From NCBI GenBank assembly GCA_958296065.1, contig CATQHX010000033.1:24723-88722 (forward strand): 64,000 nt of DNA, given 5' to 3'. The DNA is from Vicinamibacterales bacterium (GTDB lineage: Bacteria > Acidobacteriota > Vicinamibacteria > Vicinamibacterales > UBA8438). Made by a program: the position numbers and the translations under genes. The notes beneath the pieces were generated by a model. The model saw only the letters and a program-made list of their open reading frames with translations, had not been told where the DNA came from and made no database searches. Below are positions 38,310-48,607 of this stretch, one piece after another (the first letter of the stretch is position 1; each line of letters opens with the position of its first letter).

Positions 38310-38945
38310 CTAGTTCGCCAGCTCGACCGGAACGGTCGCCAACTGGTTGTCCCAGAGGAAGTACATCGCGCCGCCCTGCGAGGTCATGTCGACGAAGCCG
38401 ACCTGCAACTGATCCATCGAGTAGCCGACGCTCTCCACCGACATGGTCGTCCGCACGACGTCCTTGCTGTCGTCGTAGCCGTAGGCGCCCCACAGGGCGT
38501 TCGGGTTGTCTTCCGTGAAGGTCTGCTTGACGCCCCAGGTGGAGAAGATCAGCGTCCACGCCGTCGGGTCCGCGAGGTCGGCGAACATGGTGTACTCGCC
38601 GGCGTTCAGCCGCTGCCCGCCGATGAGCAGATCCGCCTCGGTGGTGAAGGTGGTCGTCTGGTCCGCCCCGACGCGCCACAGCGGCGCCCCGGCGTAGATG
38701 CGCTGACCGAATTCCTCGCCCTCGCCGAAGATGCCCTGCCGGCCGCGCAGGATTGGACGACCGTAGTGGATGTCGATCCAGGAGCCGCCCTCGTAGCGGC
38801 CCTCTTCGTTGTAGCTCCCGCCGATCTGCGTCGCCGTGTGCCCGCGGGTGCTGAGCGGCCGGCCCTGCGCCACAGCCTCGCTCACGATGATACCTGCCGC
38901 CGCGACCACCGCGGCGATGCCCACAATCTTCACTAGCAAACGCAT
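38310..38945 (-). CDS. DUF2911-type secreted protein
   Basis: IDIHYGRPILRGRQGIFGEGEEFGQRIYAGAPLWRVGADQTTTFTTEADLLIGGQRLNAGEYTMFADL. Confidence 0.85.
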   Translation of the reverse strand: MRLLVKIVGIAAVVAAAGIIVSEAVAQGRPLSTRGHTATQIGGSYNEEGRYEGGSWIDIHYGRPILRGRQGIFGEGEEFGQRIYAGAPLWRVGADQTTTFTTEADLLIGGQRLNAGEYTMFADLADPTAWTLIFSTWGVKQTFTEDNPNALWGAYGYDDSKDVVRTTMSVESVGYSMDQLQVGFVDMTSQGGAMYFLWDNQLATVPVELAN

Positions 38946-39141
38946 GCCTGTCCTCCTTGAGTGATTCGAACCGCCGTCCGTCCGTTGCCGAGGTTGTTCG
39001 GGTGCGCCGGGACCTCCGGCTGCCGTTGATGGCGAAGCAGGCAACCGTCCGACCTTCCAGCATGGATCGAACCGCGGGGGCCCGGCAAGTCGCCGCGGTT
39101 CCGGTTGCCGCCCACCGACCTCTCCAGAGGCCTGCACCGCG

Positions 39142-40797
39142 CTACGGCGCAGTCTCCCGGCGGACCAACGTGGCCGGCTTCGCGGCCAGCAACTGGGCAA
39201 AGAAGTCGTTCCCCTTGTCGTCGACGACGATGAACGCCGGGAAATCCTCGACCTCGATCTTCCAGATCGCCTCCATCCCGAGCTCGGGGTACTCCAGCAC
39301 GTCGACCTTCCGGATGCTGTGGTCGGCGAGCCGGGCAGCCGGGCCGCCTATGGATCCCAGGTAGAAGCCGCCGTGCCGCTTGCACGCCTCGGTCACCTGC
39401 GCCGAGCGGTTCCCCTTGGCCAGCATCACCATGCTGCCGCCGTGCGACTGGAAGAGATCGACGTAGGAGTCCATCCGGCCGGCCGTGGTCGGACCGAACG
39501 AGCCGGACGCGCGCCCCTCCGGCCGCTTGGCCGGACCGGCGTAGTAGACCATGTGGTTCCGCGCGTAGGCCGGCAGCTCCTCGCCGGCGTCGAGCCGCTC
39601 CTTGAGCTTCGCGTGCGCGATGTCGCGCGCCACGATCATCGGCCCCGACAGCGACAGCCGGGTCGCGACCGGGTACTGCGTCAGCTCGCCGAGGATCTCC
39701 GGCATCGGCCGGTTGAGGTCGACTCGGACCACGTCGCCCGGCAACTCGCCTTCGGTGACGTCCGGAAGGAACCGGGCCGGGTTCTCCTCGAGCTGCTCCA
39801 GGAAGACCCCCTCGCGGGTGATCCGCGCCAAAGCCTGCCGATCCGCCGAGCACGAGACGCCTAGGCCGACGGGGCACGATGCGCCGTGCCGCGGCAGCCG
39901 GATGACGCGGACATCGTGCGCGAAGTACTTCCCGCCGAACTGCGCGCCCACCCCGATCTGCCGGGCGAGCTCGAAGATCTCCGCCTCCAGGTCGTGATCG
40001 CGGAACGCGCGGCCGTGCGCGTTGCCGCTCGCCGGGAGCCGGTCGAGGTACTTCGTGGTCGCCAGCTTCAGCGTCTTGAGCGTGAACTCGGCCGAGGTGC
40101 CGCCCACGACGAGCGCCAGGTGGTAGGGCGGACACGCCGCGGTCCCGATGGTCTTCAGCTTCGCCTCGACGAAGCCGAGCAGGGAGGCCGGATTCAGCAG
40201 CGCCTTCGTCTCCTGGTAGAGGAAGCTCTTGTTTGCCGACCCGCCTCCCTTGGCCACGAACAGCAGCTCGTACTCGTCGCCCGGCTCGGCGTAGATCTCG
40301 ATCTGCGCGGGCAGGTTCGAGCCGGTGTTCTTCTCCGTGTACATGTCCAGCGGCGCCATCTGGGAATAGCGCAGGTTGCGCTGCTCGTAGGCGTCGAAGA
40401 CCCCGCGCGACAGCGGCACGTGGTCGTCGCCGAAGGTCAGGACGCGCTCGCCCTTGTGGCCCATGACGATCGCGGTGCCGGTATCCTGGCAGCCGGGCAG
40501 CACGCGGCCGGCGGCGATGCAGGCGTTGCGCAGCAGTTCCAGGGCCACGAAACGGTCGTTCTGCGACGACTCGGGGTCGTCGATGACCTTCCGGAGCTGG
40601 GCTAGGTGGCCGGGCCGCAGCAGATGGGCCACGTCGTCGAAGGCGACGCGCGCGACTTCGCGCAGCACCTCCGGCTCGACCCTCAGCATCTCGGCTCCGT
40701 CGACGCGGATCGTCGAGACGCCGTCCGAGGTCAGCTTCCGGTAGGGGGTCTCGTCGGGTCCGAACTCGAAAATCGGTTGATAATGGAAGTCAGCCAT
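39142..40797 (-). CDS. Class I fumarate hydratase
   Basis: [67 protein letters not shown]. Confidence 0.92.
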   Translation of the reverse strand: MADFHYQPIFEFGPDETPYRKLTSDGVSTIRVDGAEMLRVEPEVLREVARVAFDDVAHLLRPGHLAQLRKVIDDPESSQNDRFVALELLRNACIAAGRVLPGCQDTGTAIVMGHKGERVLTFGDDHVPLSRGVFDAYEQRNLRYSQMAPLDMYTEKNTGSNLPAQIEIYAEPGDEYELLFVAKGGGSANKSFLYQETKALLNPASLLGFVEAKLKTIGTAACPPYHLALVVGGTSAEFTLKTLKLATTKYLDRLPASGNAHGRAFRDHDLEAEIFELARQIGVGAQFGGKYFAHDVRVIRLPRHGASCPVGLGVSCSADRQALARITREGVFLEQLEENPARFLPDVTEGELPGDVVRVDLNRPMPEILGELTQYPVATRLSLSGPMIVARDIAHAKLKERLDAGEELPAYARNHMVYYAGPAKRPEGRASGSFGPTTAGRMDSYVDLFQSHGGSMVMLAKGNRSAQVTEACKRHGGFYLGSIGGPAARLADHSIRKVDVLEYPELGMEAIWKIEVEDFPAFIVVDDKGNDFFAQLLAAKPATLVRRETAP

Positions 40798-40852
40798 CGC
40801 GGGGCGATCTTACCCGGAACCAAGGCCTCGAATCGGAGCTTCAAGGACGACC

Positions 40853-42094
40853 ATGAACACGTTCGCCATCATCATTCTCGTTGCACTCGTCGGGGAGTAC
40901 CTGCTCCAGCTCGTATCCGGTGCGCTCAACGTGCGCGCGTTCAGTCCGGCCCTGCCCGCGGAGTTCGCCGGCGTCTTCGATGACGAGAAGTACTCCCGCG
41001 CGCAGCGCTACACGGCGACGCGCACCCGCTTCGGGCTGATCCGGGGCGCGTTCGACCTGGCCGTCGTCCTCGCCTTCTGGTTCGCGGGAGGCTTCGCGTG
41101 GCTCGACACGCTGCTGAGCGGGCTCGGCCACGGTCCCGTCGTCACCGGCCTGCTCTACATCGGCGCGCTCGGGCTCGCCTCGATCCTGCTCGGCCTGCCG
41201 TTTCGCGTGTACTCGACCTTCGTCATCGAGGCACGCTACGGGTTCAACCGGACGACCGCCACGACCTTCATCGCCGACACCCTGAAGAGCCTGGCGCTGG
41301 GCGCGCTGCTCGGCGGCCTGCTGCTGGCCGTCATCCTCGCGTTCTTCGAGTGGGCCGGACCGCTGGCGTGGCTCTGGTGCTGGATCGCGGCCACGGTGTT
41401 CTCGCTCGCCGTCCAGTTCATCGCGCCGACCTGGATCATGCCGCTCTTCAACAAGTTCACGCCGCTCGACAGCGGCGACCTGCACGACGCCATCCTGGAG
41501 TACGCCCGCAAGGCGCGCTTTCCGCTGCGCGGCCTCTTCGTCGTCGACGGCTCGCGCCGCTCGTCGAAGGCCAACGCCTTCTTCACCGGCTTCGGCAAGA
41601 ACAAGCGCATCGGGCTGTTCGACACGCTGGTCGACGAGTACACCGTGCCGGAACTCGTGGCGGTGGTGGCCCACGAGGTCGGCCATTACAAGAAGCGGCA
41701 CATCTGGCAACGGATGGCGCTCTCCATCGGCCACCTGGGGGCCATGCTCTGGATCCTGTCGCTGTTCCTCGGGCAGGAGGGACTGTTCGCGGCCTTCTAT
41801 GTCAGCGAGCCGTCGGTCTACGCCGGGCTGGTCTTCTTCGGCCTGCTGTTCACGCCGGTGGAGCTGGTCCTGTCGATTCTCGTCAACCTCTTCTCCCGGC
41901 AGAACGAGTTCGAGGCCGACCGCTTCGCGGCCGAGACCACCGGCAGCGGCGAGCCGCTGATCGCAGCGCTCAAGAAGCTGTCCGCCGACAACCTGTCGAA
42001 CCTGACGCCGCACCCACTGGCGGTGTTCCTCGACTACTCGCACCCGCCGGTGCTGCAGCGGATCGCGGCGCTACGGCAAGCGGCGGCGGGGTGA
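40853..42094 (+). CDS. M48 family (Ste24/CAAX-type) metalloprotease
   Basis: VVAHEVGHYKKRH (HExxH); NEFEADRFAAETTG; N-terminal TM helices. Confidence 0.92.
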   Translation: MNTFAIIILVALVGEYLLQLVSGALNVRAFSPALPAEFAGVFDDEKYSRAQRYTATRTRFGLIRGAFDLAVVLAFWFAGGFAWLDTLLSGLGHGPVVTGLLYIGALGLASILLGLPFRVYSTFVIEARYGFNRTTATTFIADTLKSLALGALLGGLLLAVILAFFEWAGPLAWLWCWIAATVFSLAVQFIAPTWIMPLFNKFTPLDSGDLHDAILEYARKARFPLRGLFVVDGSRRSSKANAFFTGFGKNKRIGLFDTLVDEYTVPELVAVVAHEVGHYKKRHIWQRMALSIGHLGAMLWILSLFLGQEGLFAAFYVSEPSVYAGLVFFGLLFTPVELVLSILVNLFSRQNEFEADRFAAETTGSGEPLIAALKKLSADNLSNLTPHPLAVFLDYSHPPVLQRIAALRQAAAG

Positions 42095-42161
42095 CCGCCG
42101 CGAGCCACCGAATCCACGCTTGGCGGCCACACTACCTACTACGCACTGGTGTCCGGCCAAG

Positions 42162-42578
42162 CTACATTTGCGGGGGTGCGACTACCCACTCGGCCTGGCG
42201 GGCGAACCACCTCCGCGTGGATCTCGGCTTCGGCCCACAAACCTTGGCGTGCGACGGTTCCGCTGGAAGCGGATCCGCGTGGACCGTCTGGTCTCGGGAA
42301 CGCACTTGGCCGGCCGACATCGCCACCAATCCGAACCCCTCGTGATTCGCCAGCACCCGGCCCGGCTCCTCGCCCTCTTCCTCGATCACCTCCTGGCGGT
42401 AGACGGACATGGGATCGCCGTCCTCGTCATCCTCGAACGCCGCCGATGAAGGCCGGAAACAACCGCCGTTCTCGTCAAGAACGAAATGCCACGGGGGAAT
42501 TCTCCTCAGAAGACGAACCTCATCGACAATCTGCGGATCGTCGGGGAACTGTCTCCTGCACTCCTCCGGGGACGTCAC
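42162..42578 (-). CDS. Conserved hypothetical protein, third gene of TIGR04255-type operon
   Basis: GGCFRPSSAAFEDDEDGDPMSVYRQEVIEEEGEEPGRVLANHEGFGLVAMSAG; 4 nt after the preceding gene. Confidence 0.65.
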   Translation of the reverse strand: MTSPEECRRQFPDDPQIVDEVRLLRRIPPWHFVLDENGGCFRPSSAAFEDDEDGDPMSVYRQEVIEEEGEEPGRVLANHEGFGLVAMSAGQVRSRDQTVHADPLPAEPSHAKVCGPKPRSTRRWFARQAEWVVAPPQM

Positions 42579-42582
42579 GAGC

Positions 42583-43125
42583 TCAGTCCGAGGCCCTTCT
42601 GAGCCACGCTCGGACCGTTTCTTCGTGACCGATCAGGACCGCTTCGTCCTCCTGACCTGACCGCCGGTCTTCCGCACACCACGACACGGATCCGTCAGGA
42701 CTGACTTCGACCTCGATGTCCACTCCCCGCCGGTGCCATTCGAGCTGCAGCCCCCCCCGCACCGTGGGCACGAGCACGGGGCCGGCAATGCCCCGAACCA
42801 CGTATGCCGTCAGAAACTCGATCGTCTGCCTGAAGGCAGAATCCGAGACGGGCTCGGCGCCGTACGAATTCCAACCCCTCGGGAGCTGCTGCAGTTCGCA
42901 GGCCCGCTCGAGAGCATGCAGGAGCTCTTGAGGCAGATCACGCCTGGGCGCTCGAATCGCGATCCTTCGGGCCGGCGGCCAAGGCGATTCCTGTGGGATG
43001 GTTCGGACGAGCGGATCCGCCAAGGCGTAGGTAGCCGCGACTGTCTCCGCCGACAACCGAACCAGCACCGAGCTCTCGGCCAGCACCCCCGGACCCGCGT
43101 CAACCGCTTCAACCAGAGCAGCCAT
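42583..43125 (-). CDS. Conserved hypothetical protein, second gene of TIGR04255-type operon
   Basis: QQLPRGWNSYGAEPVSDSAFRQTIEFL; overlaps preceding gene. Confidence 0.7.
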   Translation of the reverse strand: MAALVEAVDAGPGVLAESSVLVRLSAETVAATYALADPLVRTIPQESPWPPARRIAIRAPRRDLPQELLHALERACELQQLPRGWNSYGAEPVSDSAFRQTIEFLTAYVVRGIAGPVLVPTVRGGLQLEWHRRGVDIEVEVSPDGSVSWCAEDRRSGQEDEAVLIGHEETVRAWLRRASD

Positions 43126-43969
43126 CCGTTCTCTCCCAGCAGCGTTGCATGGAGTCGGTGGTCAGATCCGCGAATCCTCGCACCACCCACTCCCGCCCCA
43201 GATCGAAGAACTCGAACGCCCCGTCGATTCCAGTTCCGATCGGGGCTCCCCGCGCCATCAGATTCATGACCCAGACCGGGCTCCCATCGGCCGTCGTCCA
43301 CGAGGGCTGGGCCGTCACGTGCAATCTGCCGATCGGTCCCTCAGTGCCCGGGATGCGATACCGCCACCGCAGCACGGCATCCTCCGGGGCAGGCAGGAAT
43401 GCAATGACTGGCAACGGCGCCCAGTTCCTCAGCAGCTTCTCGACCTCTCCATGGTGCTCCCATCTTCCAGCGCGCTCGATGTGATTGACGTACGTCACCT
43501 CGCACTGCTTGACCGCCAGCTCACCAAGACCCTCGTCGTGCAGGAACTCCTCGAACTCCGACACTTCATCCCGGAATCGCTCCCGGATCCGTTCGTAACG
43601 CGGATAGGCATCGCCCCGGCCGACCTTGCGCCAATTGTGAATGAGACGATCCTGCTGCACCTGCACGAGTTCGGTCTTCGCCTCGTTCACAAACCAGACG
43701 CGCGGAGCTGGCGGCTTGTCCTCGAAGGCGACCTCCACCCGCGGCGGTGACGGCGGATCGAAGCTCTCCAAGGCTGGCGTCAGCGGCGGGTGCTCCTCGA
43801 TCAGCGGCAACCGATCGCGGTACCTCTGCCAGAGCAAGCCGACGTGAGCGGTCGTCAGGCTGGGCAGTGCTCCAAACTGGAGGGACAAGACAACTTCCGC
43901 TAGGGGTGGCTTCGCGAAATCGGGCAGATCCAGAGGCCGGCTTGAAATCACAGAGTCGTCTTGATTCAT
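43109..43969 (-). CDS. TIGR04255-type protein
   Basis: FAKPPLAEVVLSLQFGALPSLTTAHVGLLWQRYRDRLP...YVNHIERAG. Confidence 0.75.
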   Translation of the reverse strand: MNQDDSVISSRPLDLPDFAKPPLAEVVLSLQFGALPSLTTAHVGLLWQRYRDRLPLIEEHPPLTPALESFDPPSPPRVEVAFEDKPPAPRVWFVNEAKTELVQVQQDRLIHNWRKVGRGDAYPRYERIRERFRDEVSEFEEFLHDEGLGELAVKQCEVTYVNHIERAGRWEHHGEVEKLLRNWAPLPVIAFLPAPEDAVLRWRYRIPGTEGPIGRLHVTAQPSWTTADGSPVWVMNLMARGAPIGTGIDGAFEFFDLGREWVVRGFADLTTDSMQRCWERTDGCSG

Positions 43970-44070
43970 CAGTGTACCGACAATCTTCACGAAGATCCAT
44001 CTTCGTCCGCGACCCGCAGGACAGGTGCCCGCAGTGCGAGTGCTGGCCCGCCCGCTCGACGGCTGACGTC

Positions 44071-44463
44071 TCACCAGGTACAGCGCACCGGATACTGTGT
44101 GATCAACCGATCCGGGGTGACCAGCGTCAGACCGTGCTCGATGCCCTGACACATCAGGATGCGATCGAACGGGTCGCCGTGCAACGGCGGCAGCCGACCC
44201 AGGTGCAGCGTGCTGGCTTCATCCACCGGCAGGCTGGCAAACCGATGGCGCTCGCGCTCGCGCTCGCGCGGAACGAATCGCTCGGGCGAGTCCGGCAGCG
44301 GCATCCGGCCAAGAGCGTGCTTCACCGCGATCTCCCAGGACGAGACCGCGCTCAGCCACACCTGGTTCGCCGGGTCCGCGATCAGGGTCCGCACCCGCTC
44401 CGGCACCTGCCCGGAACCCTGCGCCCACCAGAGGAACGTACAGGTGTCGAGCAGCAGTCTCAC
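44071..44463 (-). CDS. PIN-domain toxin
   Basis: MRLLLDTCTFLWWAQGSGQVPERVRTLIADPANQVWLSAVSSWEIAVKHALGRMPLPDSPERFV; PLHGDPFDRILMCQGIEHGLTLVTPD. Confidence 0.9.
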   Translation of the reverse strand: MRLLLDTCTFLWWAQGSGQVPERVRTLIADPANQVWLSAVSSWEIAVKHALGRMPLPDSPERFVPRERERERHRFASLPVDEASTLHLGRLPPLHGDPFDRILMCQGIEHGLTLVTPDRLITQYPVRCTW

Positions 44464-44705
44464 CGCGGACCGCCCTCGAATCCCTCGATGACGTCGTCAG
44501 GCAGCGGTTCGAAGAACGAGTCCGGCACGGAGAACGTTCCGCGGGCCAACCCGAATGGGCGCGGGGCAGTTGCGGTACGCGGCAGCGGCCGAATCTCGGC
44601 GATCGGTTCGTTGCGGCGGCACAGCACGATGGTCTCGCCGGCCTCCAGCCGGGCGAGGTAGCGGGAAAGGTGCGTCTTGGCCTCGTGAATGTTCAGGCGA
44701 ATCAT
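44460..44705 (-). CDS. Phd/YefM-type antitoxin
   Basis: IRLNIHEAKTHLSRYLARLEAGETIVLCRRNEPIAEIRPL; overlaps toxin start. Confidence 0.9.
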   Translation of the reverse strand: MIRLNIHEAKTHLSRYLARLEAGETIVLCRRNEPIAEIRPLPRTATAPRPFGLARGTFSVPDSFFEPLPDDVIEGFEGGPR

Positions 44706-44952
44706 GCACTCGATCGTGACTCACAAGTGAACCAGGTTTCAACTCTATCTTGGAATCCAGTGGTGGGTCAGCCGTTTGCGCCGCCGGTGCTCGACTGGCG
44801 AATGGGCCGGGCGCCGGGGCCTTCCTGCACCTGCCTGTTGCCCCCAAGCTCCGTGACCGGCGGGGCCTGCACCGGGACTGCACCCGCACCGCGAGGTTTT
44901 TCTTGCACAGCACGGGCGGGAGTCATACCATGCTTTTTTTGAGGATATGCCC

Positions 44953-47900
44953 ATGAGGAACACACGATTCGGCGTTCTGATTCCGCTCGCCGTGCTCGCG
45001 GTAGGGCTCGGCGGGTACCTCTCCATCGGCGTCGCGGCCGCGTCGGCGCAGGAGCCGTCCGAGTTGGAGTTCCACCGCGACGTCCGGCCGATTCTCGCCG
45101 AGTCGTGCCTGCTCTGCCACGGGCCCAACGACGCCATCCGGCAGGCCGATCTGCGGTTCGACACCGACGAGTTCCTCGAACGGCTGGTCGTACCGGGCGA
45201 CGCGGAAGCGAGCCCGCTGTACGAGCGGCTGACCACCGAGGACCCCATCAGGAAGATGCCGCCGGCCGGTGAGCCGCTGAGCGACGAGCAGATCGACCTC
45301 GTCCGCCGGTGGATCGACGGCGGCGCGGCAATGGGAACCGCGCTGGCCGACGCCGACGTACCGACCATCCTGCAGCGGACCGTGGACTTCGCCCGCGAGG
45401 TCCGGCCGATCCTCTCCGAGAACTGCTTCACCTGCCACGGACCGGACGCGGAGGCGCGCCAGCGCGGCCTGCGGCTGGACGTGGCGGAAGGGCCCTTCTC
45501 CGATCGCGGCGAGTTCGGCGGTCCGGTCATCACGCCCGGCAACGCCGAAGAGAGCCTGCTGATCCACCGGGTCAGCGCCACCGACGCCCGCGTCCGGATG
45601 CCCTACCGGCTGGGCCTGAACACCCCGGTCATGCCGGGCACCGACGAGGACGCCCTCGACCCCGGCGAGATCGAGACCCTGCGGCTGTGGATCGATCAGG
45701 GGGCCGAATGGGAGTCGCACTGGGCCTTCATCCCGCCCGAGCGGCAGTCGGTACCGCCGGTGGCCGGCGCCGAATGGGTCCGCAACCCGATCGACAACTT
45801 CGTCAAGGCCCGGCTCGAGCAGGAAGGCAGGGAACCCTCTCCCGAGGCCGACATCCTCACGCTGCTCCGCCGCGTCACGTTCGATCTGACCGGGTTGCCG
45901 CCGACGGACGGCGATATCGCTACCGTCCTCAGCGACGACTCGCCCGACGCCTTCGAGCGGCACGTCGACCGCATGCTCGAGTCGGAGGGATACGGCGAGC
46001 GGATGGCCGCCGAGTGGCTGGACGGGGCCCGCTACGCCGACTCCAGCGGGTACCAGACCGACGCCCCGCGACAGATGTGGCGCTACCGCGACTGGGTGAT
46101 CAACGCCTACAACGACAACATGCCGTTCGATCAGTTCACCATCGAGCAGATCGCCGGCGACATGCTTCCCGACGCCACGCTCGAACAGCAGATCGCCACC
46201 GCGTTCAATCGCAACCACGGCCAGAACGGCGAGGGCGGCATCGTCCCCGAGGAGTTCCTGGTCGAGAACGTGGTCGACCGCGTGTCGACGACGGGCACCG
46301 TGTGGATGGGGTTGACCCTGGGGTGCGCGCGCTGCCACGACCACAAGTTCGACCCGATCTCGCAGAAGGAGTTCTACGAGATCTACGCCTACTTCAACAA
46401 CGTCCCCGAGCGCGGCAACCTGCGCGGCCTCGGCGCGAAGGCGTTCAAGTACTTCAACTCGCCGCCGCTCGTGACCGCGCCAACCGACAACGACTTCGCC
46501 AAGCTGGCCGAGCTCGACGAGAAGCTCGAGAAGGCCCGCGAGGAATTCGCGAGCCTCGAGGCCGAGTCGGCCGACGCGCGGGCCGAGTGGGAGAACGCGC
46601 TGCAGAACGCCTGGCCGGTCGATTGGGTCCTGCGCGACAAGATCCTGGTCCATCACCCGCTCGACGGCGACATCGGCGGCACCTACAGCGGCGAGCCGGT
46701 GTTTCCCCACCAGGGGGTGACCTCCCACCTGCGGACGCCCCGGGAACCCGTCACCTACAAGTTCCCGGTCAACGTGACCCTGGAGGACGGCCTGCCGCGC
46801 TTCGCCCCCGGCCGGGTGGGCGAGGCGATGAGCTTCGACGGCAAGCGGTTCATCAACGCCGGCGACATCGCCAACTTCACCTACGCCGAGCCGTTCACGC
46901 TGGCGGCATGGATCTATCCCACCGCGTCCGACGGCGTGATCGTGTCGCGCGCGCTGGCCGGCGACCAGGGCGAGCAGGGCTGGGGCCTGTATCTGCTGGA
47001 AGGCAAGCTGCAGGTCAACCTGTCGCAGCGTTACGCGGACGACGGGCTGCGGATCGAATCCGTGGACACCCTGCCGCTCAACGAATGGCAGCACGTGCTG
47101 GTGACCTACGACGGGAACCTGGTGCCGGAGAGCTTCCGGATCTACGTCAACGGCGAGTCGCGGGAGATCAACCCGCTGCTCGACGGGATCAACAACCCGA
47201 TGCGGACGCGCGAACCGCTGCGCATCGGAGCCAGCGGATCCGCCCCGGAGAACTCCGGAAGCACTGATTCGAGGCCTCGGTTCCAGGGGATGATCGATGA
47301 CGTACGCATCTACATGGAGGCCCTGACGCCGGAGCAGGCGGCCGTCGTGGCGACCGGGGAGACGTTGACCGAGATCGCCCGGATCGCGCCGGCCAGCCGG
47401 ACGGCCGGACAGGCCGAGAAGCTGCGGCTCGCCTTCCTCGACCAGTACGCCGTGCCGGAAGTGCGGGAGGCGTGGCAGAACGTCAAGGACATGGAGCGCG
47501 AGCGCGCGACGCTGTGGGACAGCTTCCCCACCGTCATGGTGATGGACGAGATGGAGCCTCGGCGCGACACGTTCCGGCTGATTCGCGGCGCCTACGACGT
47601 GCCGGGCGAGAAGGTGAATCCCGGCGTGCCGGCGATACTACCGCCGATGCCGGACGATGTGTCGAACGACCGTCTGGGGTTCGCCCGCTGGCTCGTGCAG
47701 CCCGACCATCCGCTCACCGCCCGCGTGGCCGTGAACCGTTTCTGGCAGATGTACTTCGGGACCGGTCTGGTCAAGACGTCGGAGAACTTCGGGCTGCAGG
47801 GAGAGTACCCCAGCCATCCCGAGCTGCTGGACTGGCTGGCGACGACGTTCATCGATTCCGGCTGGGACGTCAAGGCGCTGCAGCGGGCCATCGTGACCAG

Positions 47901-48603
47901 CTCGACCTACCGCCAGGCGTCGAATCTGACGCCGGAGGTGATCGAGGAGGACCCGGAGAACCGGCTCCTGGCGCGCGGACCGCGCCAGCGCATGACGGCG
48001 CAGATGGTCCGCGACCAGGCGCTCTCGATCGCCGATCTGCTCGCGCCCAGGCTGGGCGGGCCGTCGGTCAGGCCGTACCAGCCCGAGGGCCTGTGGGAGG
48101 AGCAGAGCAGCCAGGAGTACAGGCAGTCCACGGGCGACGACCTGTACCGCCGCAGCCTGTACACCTTCTGGAAGCGGACGCTCGCCCCGCCGTCGATGCT
48201 GGCGTTCGACTCGTCGACGCGCGAGACCTGCGTCGTCCGCCTCAGCCGGACCAACACGCCGCTGCAGGCCCTGAACCTGATGAACGACGTCACCTACGTG
48301 GAGGCGGCGCGCAGGCTGGGCGAGCGGATGATCGCCGAGGGCGGCACGACGCCGGACGACCGAATCGCCTACGGCTACCGCTTGGCGACGGGGCATCGGC
48401 CCTCGGCGGACGCCGGGGCGGTCCTGCGGGAGACCTTCGACGACTTCCTGGACGAATACCAGGCCGATCGGTCGGCGGCGCTCGAGTTCGTCGACGTGGG
48501 GGAGACCCCCCGCGACGAGACGATGGACGTTGCGGAGCTGGCCTCCTACCAGATGGTGGCCAGCATGATCCTGAACCTCGACCGGACGATCACAAAGGAC
48601 TAG
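44953..48603 (+). CDS. PSD1-type planctomycete cytochrome C protein (DUF1549/LamG/DUF1553)
   Basis: CLLCHGPND, CFTCHGPD, CARCHDHKFDPIS heme motifs; RLTRRVTFDLTGLPPT-like DUF1549; LamG region; FARWLVQPDHPLTARVAVNRFWQMYFGTGLVKTSENFG DUF1553. Confidence 0.93.
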   Translation: MRNTRFGVLIPLAVLAVGLGGYLSIGVAAASAQEPSELEFHRDVRPILAESCLLCHGPNDAIRQADLRFDTDEFLERLVVPGDAEASPLYERLTTEDPIRKMPPAGEPLSDEQIDLVRRWIDGGAAMGTALADADVPTILQRTVDFAREVRPILSENCFTCHGPDAEARQRGLRLDVAEGPFSDRGEFGGPVITPGNAEESLLIHRVSATDARVRMPYRLGLNTPVMPGTDEDALDPGEIETLRLWIDQGAEWESHWAFIPPERQSVPPVAGAEWVRNPIDNFVKARLEQEGREPSPEADILTLLRRVTFDLTGLPPTDGDIATVLSDDSPDAFERHVDRMLESEGYGERMAAEWLDGARYADSSGYQTDAPRQMWRYRDWVINAYNDNMPFDQFTIEQIAGDMLPDATLEQQIATAFNRNHGQNGEGGIVPEEFLVENVVDRVSTTGTVWMGLTLGCARCHDHKFDPISQKEFYEIYAYFNNVPERGNLRGLGAKAFKYFNSPPLVTAPTDNDFAKLAELDEKLEKAREEFASLEAESADARAEWENALQNAWPVDWVLRDKILVHHPLDGDIGGTYSGEPVFPHQGVTSHLRTPREPVTYKFPVNVTLEDGLPRFAPGRVGEAMSFDGKRFINAGDIANFTYAEPFTLAAWIYPTASDGVIVSRALAGDQGEQGWGLYLLEGKLQVNLSQRYADDGLRIESVDTLPLNEWQHVLVTYDGNLVPESFRIYVNGESREINPLLDGINNPMRTREPLRIGASGSAPENSGSTDSRPRFQGMIDDVRIYMEALTPEQAAVVATGETLTEIARIAPASRTAGQAEKLRLAFLDQYAVPEVREAWQNVKDMERERATLWDSFPTVMVMDEMEPRRDTFRLIRGAYDVPGEKVNPGVPAILPPMPDDVSNDRLGFARWLVQPDHPLTARVAVNRFWQMYFGTGLVKTSENFGLQGEYPSHPELLDWLATTFIDSGWDVKALQRAIVTSSTYRQASNLTPEVIEEDPENRLLARGPRQRMTAQMVRDQALSIADLLAPRLGGPSVRPYQPEGLWEEQSSQEYRQSTGDDLYRRSLYTFWKRTLAPPSMLAFDSSTRETCVVRLSRTNTPLQALNLMNDVTYVEAARRLGERMIAEGGTTPDDRIAYGYRLATGHRPSADAGAVLRETFDDFLDEYQADRSAALEFVDVGETPRDETMDVAELASYQMVASMILNLDRTITKD

Positions 48604-48607
48604 ACCC

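Noticed and set aside
44923-47094. 723-aa minus-strand ORF
   Set aside because: Antisense to the PSD1 gene, which has heme and DUF1549/1553 motifs; no domain in the shadow frame.
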